DNA of 64,000 bases from assembly GCA_023846275.1 (NCBI GenBank), contig CM043869.1:21497275-21561274 (forward strand), given 5' to 3'. Each line of letters begins with the position of its first letter. Within the stretch, counting starts at the first letter, position 1. A program made the translations under genes and the position numbers. The notes under the pieces were generated by a model that worked only from the letters and a program-made list of their open reading frames with translations, was not told the origin of the DNA and ran no database searches. The DNA comes from Vanilla planifolia. Taxonomy: Eukaryota; Streptophyta; Magnoliopsida; Asparagales; Orchidaceae. Of the stretch, positions 43,641-55,772 are shown in pieces.

Positions 43641-45539
43641 GACAACTCAGTAATTGCATCAAAACATAAATACTATTATTTTTTCTATTTTATATTTTAC
43701 TCTTCTACAATTTTAATTATTTCAGTTGTAAACATTCAATGTTTTCTATGTTAACTTTGTGGTTTATTGCAATTATATACTTTTTAATAGAAATGGATTT
43801 TGCAAAAGTATTTTTATTTACTTTTTTTCTAGAATTTCATTAACATTTTTGTAGGTTTTTTAAACATTTTTCACACTAAATAATTTAATATTTTGTTAAT
43901 TTCTTAAACCCTTTTTCATGCATTGGTGGCTTCACATTGCTAAATGATTTTATAATCATTTTTAATTTCGATCATTTTTTTATTTTAAGTTTTTGTCTGA
44001 TTTTTTTATTATTTTTAATAAAGTGATATTTAGTATTCCTATATTGATATGATCAAATATTTTTAATGTTGCACATAATACATTTAGTATTGAGTAACAT
44101 ATTTGTAAAACCTAGAAAAAACTTTTACTCATATATCATACATAATTAAATATTTTGATTAAGGGATTATCTTCTTGATTTCAAAGTTTAAATACACTTC
44201 CAAGTATTCTTGTTGATGGTAGATATTGCTTATTTATAAGTTGCACATGGTTTTTTTTGTATTTAAATATTTAAATACTTAAGGCTTTTTACATAATTTG
44301 TAGAGAAATAATAATTTTAATAATTAAAATGTTATAAATCTAAAACATAAATAAATACATCACATCAAAGTAACTGGTAAAAGATGTTTAATAGAATTAA
44401 AAAGTTTCAAATTTTTTACCAATGTGCATGACTCTGGAGAATTATTTTCAAACTAATGCATGTAGTTCATGATATAATATATCGTGAGCTAATGCACAAG
44501 TGGGGGTTAAGTGAATTATGCTTTAATCATTTTACTTTATTAAAAATCTTTTCTTAAAAAAAAATTTGTTAACTAAAAAATCATTGATTTTATAATTTTG
44601 CTAAATAAGAATGTAAAGAATCTAGAAATTTTATGGCTTTAAAATATTTTTTGAAAAATGTTTTATGCATGATACATATAATTTTTTTTTATGCTGTTTT
44701 ACATATGATTTTAATTAAATTTTATTAAATAATAAAAATAACATAAATTACATAATAACAAAGAAAATAAAACTTATAAGATATTTTGAGGTGTTTTATC
44801 CTAACTTATGCTTAAATTTACCCTCAGTCATCTAATGTGGGATTCCATTAATAAAACTACTCTTTTTCACTATAACAGGTATAGGAAACACTTATAAACC
44901 ACACTATTTTAATGTAGTAAGTATGGGTTCACTGACACAAACTCAATTACAAAAGCTTACAAATTGAAGTCAAATATAAAATAATATATAACCATAATGA
45001 TCAACTATACTCATGAAATAGATGGCACAAGTCTATGGATGATGATATTTGAATATGAATTTTATTATGAAAGAATTTGCAATAACCTAATTGACCTCAT
45101 TTTGAAATATTAAATCAAAAGGATTATGCATGTAATATTGTTAAAAAAATAGAATCAACTTAGATCTTATATTAACACAATGTTTTTAGAAAAATAAAAG
45201 AGGGATAAGGATATAAAAACTCAATTGTAGGGAAGTCAATAATATGATGTGCAATTGAAGAAAAACTTGAAGCAAGAAAGAGAAAATTGTGTCATAAAAA
45301 ATAGCTCTAATAAAGCCATTGAAATCGAAATGCTAATTTTTTCTTTTGCACCTTTTCTTCTCAAAATCTTGATGTGGCAAGGTTAAAAACATCAATCTTC
45401 TAACTCCTAAGAATGTTCTATTTATAATGGAATATTTTAAACTATTTAACTTTTTTAAACTACTAGAAAGGTCACCCAAAAATAATTAATAGCATTCTTG
45501 AATTTGAAAGAATTATAAATAGCTTTTTGTAATAAAGGG
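43641..45539. other. T-rich spacer, no gene recognised
   Basis: 43680-44330 is markedly T-rich on the + strand; after that the composition is more even. The only structured element seen is the near-palindrome at 44456-44497. No open frame of note is present. Confidence 0.5.
44456..44497. repeat. Near-perfect 42-bp inverted repeat
   Basis: The left arm (atgcatgtagttcatgatat) and the reverse complement of the right arm (gtgcattagctcacgatata) match over about 20 bp, with one bulged base. Apart from that indel, the mismatches are transitions, so as RNA most would form G-U or A-C wobble-type positions. The centre is an AT-rich turn of a few bases. It could be a foldback element end, a cruciform or a chance AT-rich palindrome. 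No promoter or gene context was found. Confidence 0.6.
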
Positions 45540-45880
45540 TCTGAATCTAACCCAAATGGGATTTGAATTAGATCATTTGATCCTACTTACTAGATGAATG
45601 ATTTTGAAGAGCTAGAGCACTATTCACAAATGTGAAGACAATCTCAATCTTCTTTTGAGCTTTATAGTTCGCCAATAAAATGAAATGCACTATTCACAAA
45701 TGTGAAAAAGATCTTAGTCATTTGATCAGGTTTTATTGATAGAAAGTAAGATGAATGTCATTACTCAAAATGTAAAAATTGATCTCACCTGTTCAATTAG
45801 GATTGTTAAATGCCTGGTAAGATGGAATCCGCTATTCAAAAATCGATCACAATCAAGTCAATTGGATTAGGAAAATCCAC
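45540..45880. repeat. ~70-bp degenerate minisatellite, ~4 copies
   Basis: The motif gcactattcacaaatgtgaa occurs at about 45617 and 45687. A diverged form (gtcattactcaaaatgtaaa) is at about 45756 and another (ccgctattcaaaaatcgatc) at about 45829, so the spacing is 69-73 bp. Between motifs each unit carries a catttgatc..tactagatgaat-like segment, which also precedes the first copy. The element is unrelated to the 400-bp satellite. Confidence 0.75.
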
Positions 45881-46012
45881 ATTCAAACAACACTGGTTTT
45901 TCCTAGTTTAAATGCAAATAGAGTTGATCTTTATGACATTGTATGATTTTCATTATGTTTGGCATTTATAAAACTTGCTCTAAACTTATAAGTCAGTCGA
46001 ACTAGATTAGCC

Positions 46013-46239
<227 letters not shown>

Positions 46240-46256
<17 letters not shown>

Positions 46257-46450
46257 TTTCTTATGCATAAGCCATTCAGGAGTTATTTCCTAACCGCCTT
46301 TAATCGAAGTTGTAGGAGGTTATCTTAAGAGCGAGAGTCGGCCTTATCTCGACTCAATTAACCAAGCCTATTGAACCACAGCTCCCTAACGCCTATAGTC
46401 CAATGTTTCGAGCCACTTGGCCTTAGCCTCTTTGGGCTTGGTCGTGTGTG
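46240..46450. other. GC-richer island in the spacer
   Basis: This is the least AT-rich stretch in the window, with repeated cctaacgcc, ggcctta and gggcttggtc words and several CpGs. It contains a 6-bp perfect stem at 46335-46355 (gagtcg, 9-base loop, cgactc) and an 8-bp inverted pair accaagcc / ggcttggt spanning about 46362-46442. No open frame of useful length was seen. It may be a remnant of a more recent insertion, such as a retroelement LTR or leader. Confidence 0.5.
46335..46355. repeat. 6-bp stem, 9-base loop hairpin
   Basis: gagtcg at 46335-46340 pairs exactly with cgactc at 46350-46355. No T-run follows, so it is not a bacterial-type terminator. It may be fortuitous. Confidence 0.5.
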
Positions 46451-49400
46451 GGTGCTTAAGAGAATCTTTGTTTTCTACCTTTTCTTTAAAACCACCTTTT
46501 GTCTTCTTTCTCTTTTTCAAACTACCTTTTAAAAATTAATTAATAATTCTTTTATAGTATTCTTTTAGTTACTAAAATAAATAAATAATTTTATAAGTAC
46601 TAAAATAGTAAGACATATTAAATCAATGATCATACAATTGAATGAATGTTGTTAAGCAACCTAAATGTGCTTGCATAAACAAGTAATGAAGCCATAAAAA
46701 TTAACCACCACTTCCCCCCACTGGGATTTTTCTTTTCTGATCTACATGCACGTTTTGTCATCACTTGCAATAGAGAGGACGACTTTATAGAAAGGGGCTA
46801 ACTGGTGCTTATGGCCCCATTTACAATAAGGAATTTTTGTACCTTTATTTCCTTTGAGAATCTCAACCAACCTGTGTTTACAAATTGCACCAATCAATGA
46901 TATGAAATGAACTTGAACAATTGGATGTCACATTTTCTTTTTTTATTCAGAATAAATAATCAAAGTAGTAGATTTTTTTGGGATGTACTCCTGATGATTA
47001 GCTACACCACCAAGAGTTTAATCAATACCTCCTTTGATAAACCATTTAAGCCATAGTTTTCGCATGACCACAATCACTATTTGAGATTGCTTCACATGTG
47101 GATTACTCTATGAGATATTTTATCAAAACTCTCTGATTGATTGAACTTATAAGAGCTGAAGATGGATGATGTAAAAGGCACTAGAGAAAACATTATAGAA
47201 ACTAATGCAATGGTTTAGATATTATCAAACAAGTGGTGCCATGACCAATGATTTAGATGGTGACAAAACCTTTGAAGAAATAGTCAAATGATAAGATATA
47301 AATCATACAAACATATATATGCTCTCTATGCACTCTTTCTCCTCTTCAATATATGAAATTCATATAATTTTGTAACAACTTTAGATGTAATGAATGTCTT
47401 TCATTTCACACATATCTTTACTACTTTTTTGTCATCCATTGAAAAAGATGCAAACAAAAGGTGTGGACACCAATACTATTTGTGAATAATTTGTCTTTAA
47501 ATAAGAAATGGTAAAAGATATAATAATGCATAAAAAAATACATCAAATATAAAAAATAATTTATTAATTGATAAGCATAACCAAAAGCTAATCCTTAAAA
47601 TTTATAAGAAAAACAATAGCAATTTTTCTTAAAAATAATAGTGCTAATTAATTATCTTACATGTTATCCAAATTTAATTTAACAATATTAATGATTTCTA
47701 GTTTTGTTACACTCTTTATGTATATTTTTAGTAATTACTATGGGAAACAAACTTTAAAAAATTCATAAGATTAAACATGCTTATAATGGCTTCTCTCTTT
47801 CTAAGTTTAAAAAGGTAAAATGGTAAATAATAGAACAACAGATATGAATCTATAAGTTTTAAGAACTACACTTAATCCTTAATTAGTAAATCACTTACTA
47901 TAAATTAAAACTATAAAAACTAAGGAGTTAACTTATAGAAATTATTTTCAACTTTAACACAATGATATGGAATAATAAAGAATTTCTCTTTCAACACTCT
48001 AACTCTTTCATGACTTAACAATAATATTCTAGTTTTTATCTAATTAATTATTTCTTTAATCCAAATTGTTGAATGTTTGGGAAAGAAATACCAATTGTAC
48101 ACTTATAAATAAACATGTTAACACTCATTGAACTTTATCCTAAGCTCCCTTTAAGACTTATCAATAGATTTTCCTTCTTCTGCAATAACATAAAAGAGTT
48201 AATCATACTTAAAAGGAATGTGACTTTGTGAAATATTTCAATAGTTTGTGATTCTGTAAAAAGATCTAATAAAATAAACCATTTCAACATTTAGTTATAA
48301 TAAGAATGAATAATAAAATAATAGTTTTTCAAAATCGTTTTGATTTTTCAAAAAATATCTAGTTTTTACCCACTATTTCTTATGTCCTTAATTTGCAACA
48401 AACCATCTAAGAGCTTAACATGTATGAACATTATCTATCATTTTAAGCTCCAAGTAGAGTTCTTTTAAATTCTATCTTCTTAATAAATAACTTAGATCAT
48501 TATAAAAAGTATTTTCACTTACATCACATGTAATTATTTATTCAACAAAGTGCACATGACTTTAACGACATTAAATATATTGGTATTACTTATACCAACA
48601 ACTTAGTAATCCATGTACAACACCATCTTGATCGAGTTCTTCATTATAACAATTCAAAAAACATCATAAATCTTGAATCTCTCATCTTCTTAAAACACTT
48701 CTAACTAAAATTTGATACTAAAGCTAAAGACAAAAACTTGATCTATTCAATTTTCCTAAAGGGATATTAAATAATTTTAGCAAGGCTACTGATAAGACTA
48801 AATAGTTTTCCTAAACATAAAGATAACATATTTTTCGTAAGTAAGTCACATGTAAAGTCACAAGGTAAGGCTTGTCTCCATAGGTCATAATTATGGAGAG
48901 ACGCCAATACCATTACCTAAACTATAAATTTAGAAACCACCAAACATCTTTGGTTCAATTGACTGAGTGTGAGATTAAATTGCTTTTATAGGGGTATTTT
49001 TCACGAATGTTTCCATAAGAATCCATTTATATTCATCTTACTTTAAATAGATAGATTACCTAATTAGGCAATCATAAAATATATACACTTACTAGTGACT
49101 TTTAATTGCATACAACTTGGGATTTAGCATAAAAATATAAAGTATGTAAACTAAAATTATTTTTTACCATACAATTATATGATGAGGCATGCTTTTGCAA
49201 CTATGGAAAGTAATAACTTTTGTTATCATTCACTTGTGCATATGAAAATTTTAATCTGTAATTTTTAGACAAATGATTCATAATATTAGAATCTGCATTC
49301 TCAACAGTATTGTCTCCATGTAAATGACTAAAAGATGGAACACGTAAAAGCACATATACAGAGGATAAACATAACAAGTAAAAGTATATAAAGCTATGCA

Positions 49401-49849
49401 AGTAAACATTTCTTTCAAATCATCTAACTCTTTTTCTATTAGACTAGTATTTGGTACTTTTACTTTTAAAATAAAATTTTTAACTAATAAAGAAATTCTT
49501 TCAAATTTCTAAGAAATAATTCATGAATTGCTCAAGGCTAAAGATGTCTAAGATATATCAAATTTACTTTATAAAATACTTAATCAGTAGCTTCTATGAG
49601 TGAATCACTTTGAAGCTATTCATTTCTAACTTTATGCTCCTTACATATTAACATAAATGAAAAATATAAGAGGAAACAAAAAATATGTAAAAAATGGTAT
49701 TCAAAATAAATAATACTAAGAAAGAATAGTAATGAAAACCCCATAAAGTTATTTTCCATTATTTTGTTGATTAAAACATTATATTGATTAAATATATATA
49801 AAACATTCAATAAGTTTAGGGAGAGATATTGTTGACAATATTTTATTTT
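46451..49849. other. AT-rich low-copy spacer, no gene recognised
   Basis: The sequence is of mixed composition with frequent stops in all frames. Short frames at 49201-49401 and 49616-49810 (minus) lack any recognisable motif and have the hydrophobic, Phe/Tyr/Ile-rich composition expected of translated AT-rich DNA. No repeat structure was noticed. Confidence 0.5.
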
Positions 49850-52800
49850 TTAAGCCCCATTATACTTTTACAGTTGCGTAAGATAATTGCCAATGATGTA
49901 TTGTGCATATTCTTTTTTATAATTTATATTATAGTGTATAGTTATTATTTTGCTTATTATTTATTTTTATTTTTATTACAATATTAACTTTGATAATTTT
50001 TCATTTTCAAAAAATTAATATGAAAATTTATCAAATAACAAATATAGTTTCCAAATTAAGTATTGGTTAAATTTTATTGTTGAATGTACATTTCTTATAA
50101 AAAGGTAAATTATCCCAAATTAATAAGTCCTTTCATAATTCTTAAAAATTAGTTTTTTAGTATGAGAAATATAATGGATAGGCCATTTTATAAATGCCAT
50201 AATTCAATAGACAAAGTTAAAAATCTTAAAGATAATGAAAAATTAACATCGTTAAAGCTACGAACATACATTGTGAAAGTATTATTTTTGAGTAAAGCTT
50301 ACTTTGAAATCTATCACAATTAAAAAAATGTAATTGTAGAAGAGTAGAAAAGCTAGAATATGAAAAAGTTTCTTTCCTAAAAATTTATGATAGAAAAAAC
50401 AATAACTAAAAAACTATCAAAAGTTATATGAAAAAAAATAAGGTGAAATGATAAAATAATATTTCAAAAAAATAAAATAAAATAGTGTATGTCATTGAAC
50501 ATTAATAACCCAATATGAATAAATTATTTAAACAATGAAATCGTGTTTTCATACCAAGAATTTTTTCCATTGTAGATATTAAGATTTAATAATTAGACAA
50601 AAACAAAATAATAATATCAAAACAATATCACAAATAATTATTTTATTATCAAAATATTGATTTTAATTTCATGTTTTATTAATTAAAATACTAAAGTTTT
50701 GTAAAATCATAACAAATATGCTTCTTGAATGATAAAAGAAAAGAAAGAAATATTGAGTTGAGATTTAATGGTATTATATAAAGAACACAATAGTTTAAGC
50801 CAAGTTAAACCATGGTTACAATCTATCTACCATTCATTAAGACCGTAGTGTGTGTTTCAAATATATTTCCAAATTCAATTGAACTACTATTAAAACTTAG
50901 AGAAGAAGATTTAGTAACAGAAATGTGGAGCAAAAATTGTCACATGCATTCTCCATCTCAACGTTAATTATTGCTTATTATTTAAACATCATTTTGATCA
51001 ATATTTGTTGATTTATACAATATTTACTAACTTCTTCTAACCCTTCTAAGCCTTGTTTCTCGATTTTTAGATTTTTGGTAAATTAAATAATTTTTTTTAT
51101 TCGGTTGATAATGAAGTAACAATCCATAATGAGAACAGTTTTTGAAAATATGTTGAAGACGTAATTCACGATATTTTTAGTATTTTTGAATTTTTAATGT
51201 TTATCAAGATTTTAAATTCTCGAAATCTTTTATTTTGGAAAAAAAAATGACTCTTTTCAACTTAATTATATAGGAATAATTTTCTTTAAAATATCCATTT
51301 TTTTAAAAAAATTATTGAAGTAAATCATATATATTTTCTATTTTACTTTTATGTTTGTTACAGTTATCACACTTATCTGTTTGATAAAATTATATTCTAC
51401 AACAGCAAAATTTTTTTCTTAATCATTTTTACAATGTTTTATTTTTAAAAGCTTATTTATAATGTATGCGTTAATAAGAAATGATATGGATGCCATACAA
51501 TTAATTAATCAGTTTTTTTCATTAAAAAGAAATAAATAGCTATAACGGCCACAACCTTTTTAATAACGTTTTTTCATATCACATTTAATTTTTCAATATT
51601 TTTTAATTACTTTATCATTTATTAATTACTATATCATTTAAGACTTTATACGATTTTGTACTATATTAAGAAGTTTTAAGATTAAAAATTAATAAATTAA
51701 AATAATAGTTTTGAAACCATTTTTAATTTTTAAAATTGTTAAAGATATTTCTTCTACCATTATATTTTTTAATTAATTAAAATAATTATAATATTCAAAT
51801 TATGATAAGAAATTTATGTCAATATTTTATAAAAATAGATTCAAAGAATTTGAATGTTATAATAAAACTTTTATAATTTTGTCATTTTACTAAGAATTTT
51901 TTATTTTTTAAATATACTTACAAATTATCAATTATCACTATGGATAAGAACTTTTAATTTTTATAAGTATGAATTATTAGACAGAATTAAATGCGCATAA
52001 TAGGAGTTCATTATGATAACTTTGTGTTCATCGTTCCAAATTAAATGTTTTTATGCTTTCACTTTTTGGATAAAATATTTTTCCTTTTTTTTTAAAAGTA
52101 CTAAATATTATTTATTTTTTATAATTTACTATTTTATTAACATTTTCAAGCTGTATTGATATTTTTTTATTACTCCCTACTTTCTATTATATACATTTTG
52201 TGTAATTTTTAAATTAGTTTTTCATATGTTATAGTCCATAGAAAATGTTCTTTTGCAAAATAATAAATATATTTTTCGTATAATAATTTTTTACATATTA
52301 GATAGTTGAACGTATTTTTGTTTATTTATTATACAAGCGCAATTATTTAACTTATAATGCTTAACAAATGCTTAGGGACTTATCTTATATATTGAGTTGA
52401 ATTTTTTAATTGAGGTATTATTTTAATAATTATCTTTCCTTTTTATTCTATTATACTTTTTTATTAGTGCTAGTTTGTGTGTTGCATTAAGATTATTATG
52501 CTAGTTGTTGATTGTAATAAAATTCTTGTTAATAAAATTTAAAATCTTTGAATTTGATAATAATTAATAGTATTTAGTTTTATTTTGAAAATGAATTATT
52601 TTCATTTGTTTGATTACGTTAACAGTCTAAGAGCTTTATGCATCTAATCATTGACCCTTTGCATGTGATTTTTTTAAAATAGATAAACACTATGCATGTC
52701 ATTTTTTTAATTATGAAATATATTACCAATCATCAAGGATTTTTTCATGTTTATGATTTATTATTTTCATGAAACTATTTAGGTAATTTATATGTTTATA

Positions 52801-55601
52801 TTTGGTATTTTTTAAATATAGTATTTTTTTACACTATTTTATTACGTAAATAAGCTTTTTATAAATACCGTCACACAAATATTTTTAAATAATATTATGT
52901 ATCGGAATTGTATTTTTACAATTTTTATTTACCATTTTAATTACATTATCATATCTTGCATTATTCCAACGTTCAGTAAACGTTTCTTTAAATAAGTGGA
53001 TTTTTTAACTTTTTGCCAAAACAGAAACGTCGAAAAATATTGAAGCCATGGTCCACAATTCCTAAAAGAATTATTTTAATATGTCAAAAAGTTCACAAAA
53101 CCATATAAATTAAAATATTAGGTGAACTTAGGTTATAAAAAAATTTAAACAGTTTAGAGTTTTTCAAATCTTAACTATGGAGTTAATTTTTATAATTTGT
53201 TTTAGTAAAACTAGCATTTGCAAAAATACCACAACAAAAGAAATATTTTATCAAAAATAAATATTAACACAAATTATTCAAATTCATAAAAATTTAAAAA
53301 CATATCAGATGAAATTAACTTCAGCAAAAGTTGGAAAAAATGTGAACATAAAAAATATTACATTAAAAAAATAACAATTAACCTTCAATGAAATTGTTTA
53401 AAGCATTTATTACATATGTTAACTATATAAAAAATTGAATAATTTATTTTGAACATAGGGAATAATCAATTTTAAAACCTTTATATTGTAAAAAAATATT
53501 AAAAATATTTAGTGTAGATTCATTTTTCGTTAATAAATACATTATTTCAAAGCAAAGTATGAAAAATAGTGACATTACTTAAAAATTTGGATTTTAATTC
53601 CTATGTCCGTATTAGAAAAATTTTAGATAATCAGATAATTTATAATTTTTACATTCACTTTCTTATTAAAAAAATTTCTATACTAATATATTTCACAAAT
53701 AAAATATTTATAAAATATTTTCACATATCATTCTTTCAAACTAATACACCCATATATTATATCTTATAATTTTCTTTTTATAATTTTTTTAATTTATATT
53801 CGTATATTTTATAGTGTTATAATATTGAGAAAAATGTCTTGAAATGGGTGAAATATTATTGATTTTTTTAACTTAAATATTTTATCTTTTTAATAAGTCT
53901 TAAAATTTATTTAAAGGAAAATTTTAAATTTTTTTCAAAAAAAATTATATTTAATAACAAAAATGACCAAAGCAACCCGTTTAGTAGTAAGAATATGTCA
54001 AATTAACATAACAAAGAAAACTATTAGGAGGAATTGAGGCATAAAAATGATTTAAATTGTTTACAATTTTTAATATTTTAACTGTTTGCAAAATTGTTTA
54101 TGTAGAAATACTTTAATGATCATATCGTTACAAACAAGCCCTAATGAAAAGAGTAAATTTAAATAAAAATAATGCTATTTTCAAATTTTTTAATTAATGA
54201 GAAATTTGAAAGTAATTTCAATAAAAACAAACATTTGAAAAAAAAATGAGAAATATGTTAACTAAATAATGCCAAGAAAAGAAATTAACGTCAATGAGAA
54301 TGCTTAGAATATTTGTTGTATATGTAAATCATATTAAAAATTTTAATAAATTATTTTCAATATAGTGCATAAAAAGGCATTAAATAAAATAAAATCCTCT
54401 TCATAAAAAAAAGGCAAAATGTAGCCAGAACGCATTAGTATTCGAAAGGCATTAATATTTTTACATTTTTATCTGTATCATTTTTTAATTTTTAACGACG
54501 AACATTTTTTAACTGTATTGAGAAGTTTTAACATCGTTTTTCTATATTTCTCATTTTTATTTAAAAAAAACAGACTTTCACTAGTGCTTGAATAGTTTGT
54601 GATTTAATTAAGACAAATTATTCCCTAATTCAAATTATTTTTTTATTTCTTTTTTATCAAACAATTTCATTAAATCTAATAATTACTATATTTTTAGTAA
54701 ATTGAAAATATTTTTTTATATCTTCTTCTTATATATTATGTTCATTCTTTTGAACATTTAAAATGTCTTTCATTGAAGTAATTTTTTGCACTGCTATATT
54801 TTAATAGATTTTTTTACAAAAAAAAGTATTTCACTTTTTGAGAATTTTTTTATTTACATGTTTTCCAGTTTTTTTTTTAAAAAATTAAAACTTGTTATCG
54901 TCCAATAGCCTTTTATTTCATACACCTTTTTCTGCTGGCAGTACTGTCTTTCAATTGTTAATATTTTTTTTTGTGAATTGTCGATCAAATAGTGTGAACA
55001 AAGTTTGAACATTTAAACTTTTTATTGGCTTTATTCTTGGAAAGCCTTTACAATTTTATAACTTGTTATCTATTTTGGCTAATTTGTTATTTTTTGCCGT
55101 ATGATTTAAAAGTTCAGAAGTGAAATTAAAATCATGCATAATTTTTTTTAATTATTCTAAAGTTTTTATATCTTTAGTATCATAATTATCATAACAATAT
55201 TTTTGGAATAAGTTTTTGTGAACTCCATTAAAAATTTTTAAATATTTAAATGTTTTATTTTTTCATTATTTTTTCATATTTACACAAAATTGATATTGAC
55301 ATGTTATGAATGGCCAAATTAACCAAGAAAAACTTTATACTATGTCTTGCAAGTGTGCTTCATCAACTTTAGTGTACTTTTCATTATATGATTTTTTTCC
55401 TTTTTTAATTTTTTTGTTTAAACACCCAAATTTACTACACACCTTTTGAGAATGTTATTTTACTTTCATTAATAAATTTATCAAACTTTAATGTTTTCAT
55501 TATATTTGGAATCCAATTTTAACAACATTTTTGGAAACTTGTTTCATGCTCAATTTTCAAGATTTTTAACAATATTTTTTTAACAAAGTACAATTTCTAA
55601 A
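49850..55601. other. Very AT-rich spacer, no gene recognised
   Basis: This stretch has long A and T runs, very few GC-rich words and no open frame above about 66 codons. It is compositionally distinct from both the satellite (no 400-bp box order) and the flanking spacer. A possible MITE end at 52171 is listed separately. Confidence 0.5.
52171..52201 (+). mobile_element. Possible Stowaway/mariner-type MITE end
   Basis: tactccctac followed by tttctattatatacattttg resembles the TA target site plus CTCCCT-type terminal inverted repeat of plant Stowaway elements (family knowledge). I could not find the expected reverse-complement end (..agggagta) nearby, so this is at best a broken or solitary end. 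Confidence 0.2.
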
Positions 55602-55772
55602 ACAACTATGAATCAAGCTAAGTAATAAAGTGTGCCAATTTACTTAAAAAATAAAAGCTTTCAAAATATGAAAATTAACACATAATGAAATAAAGCATGT
55701 AAGAGATGAGTCTAATGATAATCATTTCATTTCAAATGGAGTTCTTTTTGAATTTTTATGAATTATTGAATT
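55602..55772 (+). repeat. Isolated partial satellite monomer
   Basis: Boxes F to N are recognisable in order: caactatgaatcaag (F/G), ataaagtgtgccaat (H), aaaataaaagctttcaaaat (I), gaaaattaacacataatgaa (J), gatgagtctaatgataatca (K/L), tttcatttcaaatggagttc (L/M) and atgaattattgaattt (N). It is in the plus orientation, about 14 kb from the nearest plus-oriented array and opposite to the flanking minus arrays. Both ends stop within the monomer. Confidence 0.8.

Noticed and set aside
45085..45115. Box M-like word (gacctcattttgaaat) in the spacer
   Set aside because: The neighbouring boxes L and N do not match, so a single word of this length is not enough to call a satellite fragment.
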